64,000 nt of DNA from Zygnema cylindricum (Eukaryota; Streptophyta; Zygnematophyceae; Zygnematales; Zygnemataceae), in assembly GCA_037447655.1 (NCBI GenBank), contig JBBHKE010002966.1, forward strand, positions 42,661 through 106,660, given 5' to 3'. Each line of letters starts with the position of its first letter. Position 1 is the stretch's first letter. The notes under the pieces were generated by a model. It worked only from the letters and a program-made list of their open reading frames with translations. It was not told the origin of the DNA and searched no databases. Made by a program: the position numbers and the translations under genes. Of the stretch, positions 54,348 to 64,000 are shown piece by piece.

Positions 54348-56957
54348 TGATCGCAAACTCGTTCCTCTCGGTGTAAACAAGTCTCTAGATGTTAAGCAAG
54401 GTGGTACAAGGATTAGGATTGGCAACCATGCGAGTTGCTGGCTGGGATGCCTGGATTGCTCGCACCTGGTTAACATAGGCACTTCCTTGTGCCTGGAGTT
54501 TTATGTCTTGTTTAAAGGTAGCAGTCACAAGTGTGGCAGCCGCCGCAGCCAAGTTAACCTCCACTTGTATAACTGCAGCATCAAGGGCTAGATCCGAGAT
54601 CTTGATGCTAGGAGCAATCAAAAGAGGTTAACGCTCCTTGTAATCCGTGAACGCCCCTCCAGAAAGGTAGTTGACCATCATGGGGAAGAGTGTTGTTTCA
54701 AAGTCATGCGGAATGGCTCCTCACAAGTACTTATTGATTTCGGCTTGTGTGAAAGATTTCCACAACAACTCGAAATCCGAAAATGCGATCCCGGAGCTAT
54801 CTCCTGTAAAGATCCGGATATTCCCCATTTCTTTTTCTTCCTCTGCAGGGTTGGTAAAATGGGAAGAGGAAGGCCCGGTAGGGCTAACAAAAAGAGCCGG
54901 CGAGATGACTCGCGTATCCTCTTCCTCGCGGCAGAACTATGTCCTCCTCCAGTAGAAGGTGCTGCCCTGAGAGGTGTGGATCCACCTCCCACAGAGTAAG
55001 TACTAGCCCCCGAAAAATATGGTTGGAGGAAGGATGTTCCCCACTACTCCTCTATATCTAGGAGAGTATTGTTCCTCCCTTAGAACTTGCTGCATCGATG
55101 GGATGTGGAGGCGAGGTCGGTTCAAAGGAGGTCCTTGGGGAATGGGTGGCGACGAAGACGGAGACGAAGACTGCAGGGGCCCAGTTGGATAAGGTGTCTG
55201 TTTTTTGGGTTCGCCTTCTGAAGGTTTCGGGAGATGGAGTTCCGGAACTGGTGGAAGGGGAACGCCTGTGAGGAGGTGAGTAAGCGGGGACATTGTGTTT
55301 GTAGGGTAAGACAGGCGGATCCGGTGACCCACGGACTGCTGCAGCGGGAGAAAAGGATGAAGAGGCAGAGGAGGCGGGATCGTCCCAAGGCTCTAGTGTA
55401 GGACCTGGGGAGTGAGAAGATGGAGGTGGAGGAGAAGATGGGAGATCGAGGGATACTCCGTGAGATGGTGAAGCGGGTGTTGACGGCCTCAAGTGAATGT
55501 GAATCCTCTCGTCCGGTCGTAACTCCACCAAAGCCTCCACGACGGAAGCAACCTCCACCGAGATAAAGGTAGGCTATTTTCGGGGAAGAGGAGGAGACTC
55601 AGGAGGTAAATCTGCACCCAAAACCTTCATGTTAGGTTCAATGTTCTCACTCCCTTCCCGATGAAGAGGAAGCTCTCGGCTGATTTTGGAGGAAGGAACT
55701 TCGAGCTGAGTGCTTGCAAGAGGAGAAGTCCCCTGAGCTGACGCTTCGGGATGCGGCTCTGTATTTGGCCTAGGAGGAATCTGCCCGCTGTAAATCCCAC
55801 TAGATCTACGCCTAGTTTCCCGAATAAGTTTTAATTCCTTTTCCCATAACTTCCGCCTTTCTTCCTCTAAGGCTTCCCAATCTACTGTGGTGGGTCTGAA
55901 CCTTGCTGTAGCTTTGCCCTGGGATTTTAGAACTTCCACTAGTTCCTTGGTATTTTAAACTACTTTGGTAAGATCCGCTATCCCCATCCCCGGAATTTCG
56001 GGATCATTAGGTCTGATCCGCCACCATCCCTCGGACAAATCTTTTGGTTCCGTACCCGGAACCTTTAGATCGGTAAGTTTGGATCGCCACAGCCCTTCGG
56101 CAGGGCGGACACAAGTTGTTATAGGAGCATTTTTCTCGGTTGAGGTTGACACAGGAGTGGGGGACCTCTCCTCTTTGGGAAGAGTTACCAATCTTCCCTT
56201 GTTGTCACGGTGGTCAAACCTCTTTCCCCTCAATGGGTCTCGTGCTTCCCTCTTGATACCCCCTTCTCCTCTACGAGGCCGCGAAGAGGTACGTCCCCGG
56301 GAGGGTCGGCTGGTTGCGGTGTCTTGAGAGAAAGATGGGGGAGGGTGAGAATAGGGAGATCTTTGTGACCAGTCCTACACCGAGTGTGAAGAGTTGCTCT
56401 CCGAAGAACTACCCAAAATCTCCACCACCCCTCCCACGGGTCTAACCATTTGACTTGATCTGTCCGAGCCACTCTCTGTACAAACTCCTTCTTCACCTTC
56501 AGCTCATGGAGGTCGTGAAGGGCAAGGAGTTTTTTACGACCTGAGCGAGGTGGATCCGTCAAAACCGCGGGGTCAATTTGGATCTCGGCCTAGGGAATTT
56601 TGGATCTGGTGTGAAGCCTGACCTCTGGAAGAGGACCCAAATGAGGCTCCCTCTGTGCCTGACGCTTTGGCCGGGCCCTGGGAGACACTTGGTTACTTTC
56701 TTCGGCCTAAGCCCGGGCTTCTTTCCTTTCCTCAACATAGACCCTAGCTGCCTCCGCCAAGGAAGGGTAATGTTCGCCAGTCAGACGGGGAGGAGGAGGA
56801 GGAGAAGAAGCACCAACCGGTTCCTTGGCTGGAAAATTAAAGACAATCTCCATGGGTTCAGACTCCTCGGACCTTTAAGGCTGTCCCTCCTTTACAAGCC
56901 TCTCCTGCGGACCCTGCTCTCTAGATCCGTTATCCGGAGTCCCTCCTCCTGCCATGA
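54348..56957 (-). pseudogene. Element D gag-like protein, N-terminal part
   Basis: The minus-strand frame starts at the ATG at 56957 (MAGGGTPDNGSREQ). Pro/Arg-rich leader, a helical charged segment (EALEEERRKLWEKELKLIRE, near 55880-55820), a long Ser/Pro-rich stretch (55558-55060: SSPPPPSSHSPGPTLE), and an Ala-rich helix (VEVNLAAAAATLVTATFKQD, near 54560). It leads to NEFAIKEFMEF, where A3 interrupts. Stops at about 56870, 56706, 56590, 55956, 55574 and 54385 are TAA or TAG; at least one frameshift lies near 56240. The composition suggests an unusually long N-terminal extension for a Gag. Unrecognised family. Confidence 0.5.
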
Positions 56958-58261
56958 TGAAAGAGGTAACGAGAGAAAGAGAAATGAATGTCATTAGAGC
57001 TTACTTCCAAAAAGAGAGCTTCCAAAGTTGAAGCTCCTATCCCCTCTAATGCGAGCAGACATGTTGCTTTTTAGTACTATGCTTTCTCTACGAGAAGTCG
57101 ATCGCACTTGTTCCCTCAAAACTTATTGTCCTGATCTAAGGGGTTCCTGTTAACTCCGGGATGGTCACTCTAAAGGAAAAACAACTCCAGATGAAGACAC
57201 AAATCCACTACCACGTAGAAATATATAGGTAATAGGATTGGCTTTCACATTTTAACAATATCACCTTGCCCCTGAAAAGAGAATAAAAGAAAGAGAATGT
57301 GAAATATAGCGAAGGAAGCTTAACATACCCCAGCAATAAACGATGACAACGAGAGAAAGCAGATCCCTCTCCCGAGAGTATCGGAAATAGGTATGGTGCT
57401 CCTTCAACCTCTAGTGTCCGTAGCTCGGAAATCGACAAGACTCTTCTCGGTTTCAAACAAGAAAAAGTCCAAAAATCACCCAAAAAGTAGATAGTGCCAA
57501 CGACCCGCCCGGACTCTGATTCCCACAAAAGACTGATCCAATACAAAGATGGCAATAGAGTCAAAAACAAAACAAAGATTCTCCAAAAGAAGGTTTGTTG
57601 GAATTTTTGAGGGTTTTCACAGGAGACGGTACTGAAAAGCAACTTGTCTCCTTCGACCCCAAGTGCCATATACATCAAAGTTTGTTAAATTGCAGGTGAA
57701 AAAGTCAAAGCTACGCTATTAACCAATGAGCGGCAAGCAAGTGTACTTGAACTGACATAAGACAAAATAATCCGTACTACACTCGGGGTAAAAGTTTTGC
57801 TGCGGACTGTGGCTAGATCTGCGGCCGGAAGTAATTATTTGGTCCACTATTACAAGACAAAGTCCTAAAAATGACACTAACTTGCCAAACTTTGACCTAA
57901 CGTAATTAATGGACTAACAGTTAGGTAAGCCTGAGCTTAATTCCTACTAATGGCTAACAGCATAATCTAGATGCAAATCCGGAAATTTACATGGCAATCC
58001 ACAATGTACCCCCCACGGAGGCTGTCGAAATCTCGTCCCAGGTAACGAAATTGCAATCTTTGAAACGGTAGAACTTAGTCATTTGGTCTCCGTTAGACGC
58101 GAAATAAGGTGTGTGCCGCTCAATTTATGAAATACAAGGATCTCGCCCAGCTTGATGCACTCACTCCTCCGTACTCTGAAAACTGTACAGGGTAAAAAAG
58201 GCCCGGGAATCCTTGGTGATATACAGGTGTGCTTGAGAATCACACGAGCTTGACAACCCAC
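56958..58261. other. Upstream region of element D, unassigned
   Basis: No recognisable gene. A 156-codon minus-strand frame (57678-57208) is hydrophobic in places but unlike anything I know. A run of six C (CCCCCC) near 58011 reads as a G-run on the minus strand and is followed by TGTGGATTG, so an LTR of element D might occupy roughly 57680-58005. I could not find its partner. Confidence 0.3.
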
Positions 58262-58711
58262 AATCCAACCTCTTTCACCTTTCAAACCTCCAAAAGCATA
58301 GTTCTGCTTTCGAGGAATTTTGACCTCGGTCTTTGCCTCCAACTCCTCATCCAATAAGAGCTCACCGTCATTGTCCTCAAATTCCTCCTCATGTACATCA
58401 CTCACAAGAGCATTTTTCTTTCCTTTTGGAGGTCCACCTATCTACCCCTCCTTTAATTGAAGTTCAGTTAGCTTAGTGCACTTCGACATATAGTGCCTAG
58501 GTTTCTTACAAAAATGGCACAAGCCCTTGGGAGCCCTTGGTCCAAACTCCTCGGTGTGATTTTTCTACCCCCCCCCTTTCCATAATTGATCGTTTTCCTA
58601 GAATCGTTGTTCCTCTTGTCGGTCCCTACTGTCCAGGCTTGCCCACTCTTTCCTCCCCTTCGGATCTCAATCGTGTTCTCTCGAACTAGAATCATCCCTA
58701 CCACTAAATTG
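58262..58711 (-). pseudogene. A4 gag C-terminal part to start of protease
   Basis: Readable pieces: VVGMILVRENTIEIRRGGKS, a decayed CCHC knuckle (CHFCKKPRHYMSKC in mixed frames near 58510-58480), the acidic linker DNDGELLLDEELEAKTEVK, and GGLKGERGWIV, where the protease DSGAS motif should follow but the sequence changes. Frameshifts near 58560 and stops near 58445 are evident. The abrupt end marks a deletion or recombination breakpoint. Confidence 0.75.
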
Positions 58712-60821
58712 TGTAACTCTGAGACCTCCATAGGTCCTCAGAGTAGGCAACTCACACGAAGCCTCTAGGATAACCCTGACCCATTTGTGTTTCAGCAAAA
58801 ATAACCGCCACCCTAGCAGACAAAAAATCTGACCACTTTCACCTCTATAAAGGCAAGACTCCCTTGAGTTGATAGCAAATAGAATCTCTGAATTTGCTCC
58901 CCTGAGCAGTAAGTTATGGAGGGTCAAATTTGACCTTTTGTACAGAAGCTCTTTGGGAGAGAGGGTCCTATCTACCAATTTTTTCTACGTCCTATCTCTC
59001 TCTAAAACTCTATCTACTGATATATGGCACCAATCATATTACATTGTTGTACACAAAAGTAGAGCTGCCGGTGTTATTTTTATACAAATATTGTACGACA
59101 TGGCCTAAATGTCGACACATGTCATATCCGGATTCGGTCCAGTAATCCCCGGAGATGCCGCATCAAATATAATTGTGCCACGTGTCATCCGATGTGGCGA
59201 TGACCACAAATCGCCGAGATTCTCTTTCGTGATCTCGACATTCTTCCAAGCCGTCCGATTGAATTCAAATTTCAATCGTAGCCGTCATAAATACTTGCGC
59301 GATATTTGTTTCTTTAAAAGAAACTGCAATTCTGTGTCCTCCATTGGACTACAGAATACAAGAAGCCTCTAGATAGTATTTAACTAACCCACTTTAAGCC
59401 ACGACCACTTCTGTCCAAGAAGGCAAACTGACAATTTGACTGCCCCCCTGTGCAGCCTGGACTCCCTTGAGTTCGTAGCAAAAAGAATCACTGAAAACGG
59501 CCAACAAGCCGATAAGTTATGAGGCAGTAAAAATGCCAATTTGTACAAACTCTCAAAGGGAGAGGTGACTATCTACCAAATATTTCTAAGTCCTGATTCT
59601 CTCAAATAACTCCTATCTACTGAAGTACGGACCAATTAGATTACTGTATCGTACACAAAAAATACTACTGCCGATGTACCTTTTGTACGGCCTATGTACG
59701 ACAAGGCTATTAAGTGGACGCATGTCGCTTTTCACTCGTCCGTACGTTCCTCGGAATTCCTATGACCGGATGTCATCTCTCCACGTGGCTCCAGGTCGTG
59801 CCACGTCACAAAACGCCAAAGTGACCACTTTGGGATTTCGGCGATGATGTGCGCCGTTGGACTTTATGCGAAACGCAATCTTAGCCGTAAAAATACTTGC
59901 GCGATATTTGTTCCGATGTCGAAATAAAATGCGTGGTATCTGCTTTGAATTAGCGTCGTACGTCGTACTTTATAAAACTGAATCTATGTACGCCGTATAC
60001 AGTTCAAGTTAAATGAATTTTATCCAATCGAACTAAATATATATCTATCACATACCATAGCACTTAGCATTGGTCCTAGTCTATTAGGATAAAGCTGACC
60101 ACTACCGGTCAACTTGACTAACCGCAAGTACCGGGATCAAATCTCTGGTCCGTCAAGTATATTTTTAGTAACCCACTAAAAATAGTTGTTTGTTGAACTA
60201 AGGCAGCCATGGATCAACCTCTCTCTCTTACCTTCAGTGACTACAACAAGTATGGGAGCTAGAGAGCGGAGGTGGAGGCAGGCTGTCCGTCCTTTTTCTT
60301 TTCCTTTTATAAAAACATATTTAAACCTAGAAAATACTCTAGAAATCTATAAATTTCAACAGAAACAAATGCGCGGTACTTGTTTTTTATCGGTACTGTA
60401 ATCCGTACTTTTACATTACTAGATTTATGTATCCCGAAAACAGTTACCGTTAAATTAAAATTCCTAAGTGGTAACATTTAAATACCTAACAAATCGTACA
60501 TCACGTAACTTTAGTCCTATACTTAATAGATAAGTCTACCGGCTACCGGCGGTTGTATCAGACGGTAGGTACCAGGATCAAATCCTGGAGTTGACATATT
60601 CCGTTTTAGTAAATAAACTTACCTATCCGTAAGTCAACTAATCTATTTCCCGTAAATCTTCAAATAGCATAGGCAGCCATGGCTCTAGCTTCCTCTCCAA
60701 CTCTCAGTGACTGCAAAAAGTGTGGGAGTTGAAGAAAGGGGTTAGAGGCAGATTGCCTCGGCTTCTTTTCTAGATTATATTTTAGACCTAGAAAATATTA
60801 AAAGAACCATCAATTTCTAAA
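58712..60821 (-). repeat. Solo LTR, A family, inside A4 gag (split)
   Basis: Starts TGTAACTCTGAGACC and ends ...TTTCTAAA. The two parts (58712-59324 and 60362-60821) join perfectly once the inner C-type LTR is removed. Flanks AATTG and AATCC may be a decayed duplication of the gag target site. Confidence 0.8.
59325..60361 (-). repeat. Solo LTR, C type (1,037 bp), inside the A-family solo LTR
   Basis: TGCAATTCTGTGTCCTCCAT start and TTTCAACA end, with a perfect 5-bp target duplication GAAAC (59320-59324 and 60362-60366). The target is the central LTR hairpin. It retains the conserved ATG 20 nt from its 3' end. Confidence 0.9.
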
Positions 60822-61511
60822 AATCCCATATCCACCTTGAGTCTGGCAAGTCCTGCACACAGTTGACTATGTTCTTAAACTCATCTGGTAACTTAATGAG
60901 AAAGCAGTTAACCTTCATATTTTCAGTTTCAACCTGTCCAACACTCTCTAGCTCCATGAAAAGTGTTTCCAGCTCATTACAAAAATCCAACATCTTCCCC
61001 CCCCTTGTATACATATGCGTTAATTTTTCTGATCAGCCAACTGTTGTTGCTGAATCGTACCACTTTGGTACATCTCTATGAGAGCCACCCAAAGATTGGA
61101 TGCCCTCTCTACCTGCAAATCAGGAGATGCAAGCCCTTGAGTATGATGGCTGAGGATGAAGTGCTTTGCCGCCATATTGTTATAGTCCCAGGTATCGGTA
61201 TCATTCTCCTCGTTCCTCGGAATAGGTGACATGAATGCCGAACCGGTTGCTATTAGTTTGACCATCTCCTTCTCTTTTCCTTTGTCGACCACCTACCCCT
61301 CTTTCGTCTCCTCTGTTGGAGATGGATCTGCATCTTTGGTGAATCTGCTTCGTGTAAACCCTGGCGGGATCCCAAGATTGGATGGACGCCTCACCGTCCA
61401 CTCACAATTCCCCAAAACCGTTTCTCACATAGAGCTCCTATCATCATATATTCCCAGTATATCAAGCTAGTTCAATTGAAGATGGGCAACCAAGAGGGTG
61501 GGCCCATAACC
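60822..61511 (-). pseudogene. A4 gag N-terminal part
   Basis: Runs from the primer site through gag: SAFMSPIPRNEENDTDTWDY, NNMAAKHFILSHHTQGLASP and NLWVALIEMYQSGTIQQQQL (61292-61020), then a frameshift, and GGKMLDFCNELETLFMELES, FLIKLPDEFKNIVNCVQD (61014-60817). The start codon inside the LTR is lost (ATA) and stops follow in the first codons, unlike A3. Confidence 0.78.
61497..61511 (-). other. A4 primer-binding site
   Basis: Minus strand GGTTATGGGCCCACC, identical to A1 and A3, although the neighbouring LTR end has mutated from TG to TA (plus strand). Confidence 0.82.
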
Positions 61512-62564
61512 TACAACTGTAAGACCTCTATTGGCCCTCAGAGTAAGCTGCTCACACGAAGCCTCTAGGATAACCCTGACCCCTTTGTGTTTCAGCAAAA
61601 ATAACTGCCACCTTAGCAGACAAAAACTGACCATCTCCACCCATGTGAAAGGAAGACTCCCTTGAGTCCATAACAAAAAGAATCTCTGAATTTTCTCCAT
61701 GGAGCAGTAAGTTATGGAGGGTCAAAGTTGACCTTTTGTACAAAGGCTCTCTGGGAGAGAGGGTCCTATCTTCCAAATTTTCCTAAGTCTTATCTCTCTC
61801 TAAAACACTATCAACTGAAGTACGGCACCAATCAAAATACTGTATCGTATAGAAAGGTACCGGTGTCGGTGTACTTTTTGTAAGACCATTGTACGACATA
61901 GCCAACCAGTCGACACATGTCATATTTGGATTCATTCCTGTAATCCCCGTAGATGCCGTAATCTAATGTTGTTGTGCCACGTGTCGATCGATGTGGCGGT
62001 GACCGAAAACCGCCAAAATTCTATTTCGAAATCTCGGCGTCCTTTGCGGTCGTCCGATCAAAACCGGATTTTTATCGCAGCCGTCATAAATCATTGCGCA
62101 ATATTTGTTTCGTGGTCGAAACAAAATGCGAGATATCTGTTGCGCATTCGTAGTGTACTCCGTACTTTACAAAATTGTATCCATGCGCGACGTCTATAGT
62201 TACAGTTAAATAAATTTGCTCACCCGTCACAGTTTAAATATCTCTCAAACCCCATATGTCTCAGCATCGATCGTAGAATATAGGATAAAGCTACCGACTA
62301 TTTCAGATTTGATGGACGGGAGGTTCCAAGATCAAATCTTGGGTCCGTCAAGTATATTTTGGTAAATCTACCAAAATCTACCACTTGTCTCTTTATCTCT
62401 TTAAGCAACATAGGCAGCCATGGCTCTAGCTTCCTCTTCAACTTCTAGTGAATGTGACAAGTGTGGGAGATGAAGAGAGGAGTTAGAAGCAGACTTCCTC
62501 GGCTTCTTTTTTGCCTTTCATTTTAGACCTAGAAAATAATAACAAATAACCATTAATTGCTACA
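61512..62564 (-). repeat. A4 5' LTR (1,053 bp)
   Basis: A diverged A-type LTR from TACAACTGTAAGACC to TTGCTACA. It carries the covarying stem-loop (62309-62351) and the central hairpin (about 62100-62130). Sequence to its right is an E-family LTR, into which A4 appears to have inserted. Confidence 0.82.
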
Positions 62565-63274
62565 ATATTCATTTTTTGGACACGTGTCGACTCTCTGGGG
62601 CATACGCTACGGAATATCCTCTGTGGGAGTACGGATATACTTGAGGACCACATGTACATGAGGACCACAAAGACGTGTGGAGGCACATCCATGGTGCCAA
62701 ATTAAGTGTGTGGACCGCGGACTCAGGCCGCCAACAAATGTTGACAAAGCAAGAACTAGATTCATGACAATCCTATGTCCCATTCTAAATCTTATGTCGG
62801 TGTACATATTTGTAAAACAGATGTTTGTCACTCAGCTAATTAGTTAATTAGTGTTGAATATGTTGAAAATAGCATACTTTGTGTTTTTAGGTATACGCAC
62901 AGTATTAGGTGTGTCAGGCTGTTAGAAGTACGACAGGTATGCCTCCGTACGTTTAGTATATAATGTATATGAGTAGGACTTAGCCATTTTTGGAGTTAGT
63001 AACAATTTGTATCAAAAACTGTGTATGTTGTTTTTTGTAATTTTTATCTGTGAATATCTCACACATCTGTGGGCATAATTGTTATTTTCTCCTGCTTTTA
63101 TCTACATTGTAGTAGATTTGCAGAGCTATTGTGTCTCTGATTTGTGATTACAAACTGTTGAAATTGTTGTTTTCTAGACTGGTTTTTGTGAAAGCTTCTT
63201 GCTTGTTTTCATTCTCAGATGACTACACGTGCATCCTCATCGTCTTCGGTTGCGACAGTTATCTCAAAACAACA
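62565..63274 (+). repeat. E-family LTR, right part
   Basis: Diverged copy of the solo LTR at 49507-50244, from about its position 140 to its end (CAAAACAACA). It keeps the ATG (63219-63221) exactly 56 nt from the LTR end, with MTTRASSSSSVATVISKQ. The missing left part would lie beyond A4 but was not found near 58 kb. Confidence 0.75.
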
Positions 63275-64000
63275 ATCTCTATAATCAAAAGACCCTTGAT
63301 AGTTAGTGCATCCCTTTATCAAAACAAGAATTTGGTGTTTGATGTCTTTTGCTTTCCATTGTTATATATTTTGACTAATCCCATACAAGTATATCCTTCA
63401 AATATCTCCCATTTTTTATTTTCTTTTTCGATAAGACTTTGTGGGTGTTTTGGCTTGGCCGCGCTCATTCACCCTTGTTGTTCAGTCTGGTTGTTCAACC
63501 ATATCTTTTGCCCTCTTCACATCCATTTTCTTTGTTTAAGGGATAAATGATCATATTATATAACTTTCTTAGAGACATTAACGTGGCTATCACTTCTTAG
63601 ATGGAGATTCGTGTTTGATCCGAGGTGTCAGATGTTATCTATTCACGACTCATTTGATAGCCTTCGTTCACATCTTTTATTTGAAGACATTGTTCGGCTA
63701 ATTGTGCCTTTACACATTAGTAGATCATGCACCACAACATGTCAATGTGGCCAGATGAGATTGTGGGCCGCCAATGATGATCCATGAGATGCTAACGATG
63801 ACATACTACTGGTGGAGATTAAATTCGCTACTCTCATGAGATAAAGTTTTTAGTTTCATTCGAGCAATTCGTTTTTTTTGTCCTCATGTACTCAAATGGC
63901 TTACCATCGCACTTTCTTAATAAAGCTCCATTTCACAGTCAAGATAGAAAGTGTATGTCTATATTTTTTCAATTTACTTCTAAGATGATCGATTGCTGTT
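63275..64000. other. No recognisable gene
   Basis: The frame from the E LTR stops within three codons and no primer site is evident, so the LTR is probably solo and this is flanking DNA. A T-rich frame (63131-63550) overlaps the LTR and is not credible as a gene. Confidence 0.45.

Larger units (their letters stand above)
58262..62564 (-). mobile_element. Ty1/copia retrotransposon A4, truncated, with a two-level nest
   Basis: The right LTR (61512-62564), primer site and gag are present. Coding sequence stops abruptly in the protease (GWIV, at about 58262), beyond which unrelated sequence follows, so pol and the other LTR are missing. Gag is split by an A-family solo LTR (58712-60821) that is itself split by a C-type solo LTR (59325-60361). 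Confidence 0.8.

Noticed and set aside
46049-56957. Reassigned stop codons (TAG/TAA read as Gln) as an explanation for element D
   Set aside because: Element D also has TGA stops. In the copia copies stops replace Tyr, Glu and Phe codons as well as Gln, and the copia pol frames end at a conserved TAG before the polypurine tract. Decay by transitions is simpler.
57208-57678. 156-codon minus-strand frame upstream of element D
   Set aside because: Open but compositionally noisy, with no recognisable domain; it lies where a leader or LTR of D would be expected.
63131-63550. 139-codon plus-strand frame
   Set aside because: Starts inside the E LTR out of phase with its conserved ATG and runs through T-rich DNA.

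Overview
This is a eukaryotic nuclear window, AT-rich, with three assembly gaps (4241-4250, 28141-28951, 43995-44004), dominated by nested Ty1/copia retrotransposons. The host looks like a member of the plant lineage (land plant or alga), but I cannot name the species. Two things point there. The only recognisable host gene start (2693-3146) is a plant-like serine carboxypeptidase (S10) first exon. The copia primer-binding sites also match plant-type initiator tRNA-Met, one family at its 3' end and the other at its anticodon arm.

Layout. 1-10.8 kb is mostly unique, gene-poor DNA. It holds the carboxypeptidase exon, two copies of a TA-flanked terminal-inverted-repeat MITE (1199-1699, 5139-5637), a hAT-like MITE (9435-9871) and simple repeats. 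10.8-16.4 kb is copia element A1 (minus strand), with two 1,049-bp LTRs and a perfect 5-bp target duplication but an internal deletion removing the end of RT and RNase H. 16.4-19.3 kb is non-coding with hAT-like MITEs. 19.3-25.2 kb is a second copia lineage, element B (minus), with a primer site for the tRNA 3' end and a truncated right LTR that carries a 217-bp MITE. 25.2-29.1 kb is non-coding: a larger hAT-like element, a possible inverted-repeat element and a gap. 29.15-45.5 kb is copia element C1 (plus), split by copia A2 in its 5' LTR, by a solo LTR in its integrase and by a rearrangement in its 3' LTR; A2 carries a solo LTR in its own 3' LTR. 45.5-58.3 kb is an unrecognised gag-like pseudogene (element D, minus) with two zinc knuckles, split by copia A3 (47149-54342), which holds a solo LTR of another family (E). 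58.3-62.6 kb is a truncated copia A4 containing a solo LTR that contains a further solo LTR. The last 1.4 kb is an E-family LTR remnant and unique DNA.

The most interesting signal is a shared design in the A, C and F LTR families. A conserved ATG lies exactly 20 nt before the LTR 3' end and reads through the terminal CA and the primer-binding site into gag, so the anticodon-arm primer site of initiator tRNA-Met is also coding sequence. Family E has an analogous ATG 56 nt from its LTR end, in the same phase. These LTRs also keep a stem-loop with compensatory changes and a central hairpin near which nested insertions and a deletion endpoint fall. Every coding region except the carboxypeptidase exon is a decaying transposon ORF; no autonomous element is intact here.
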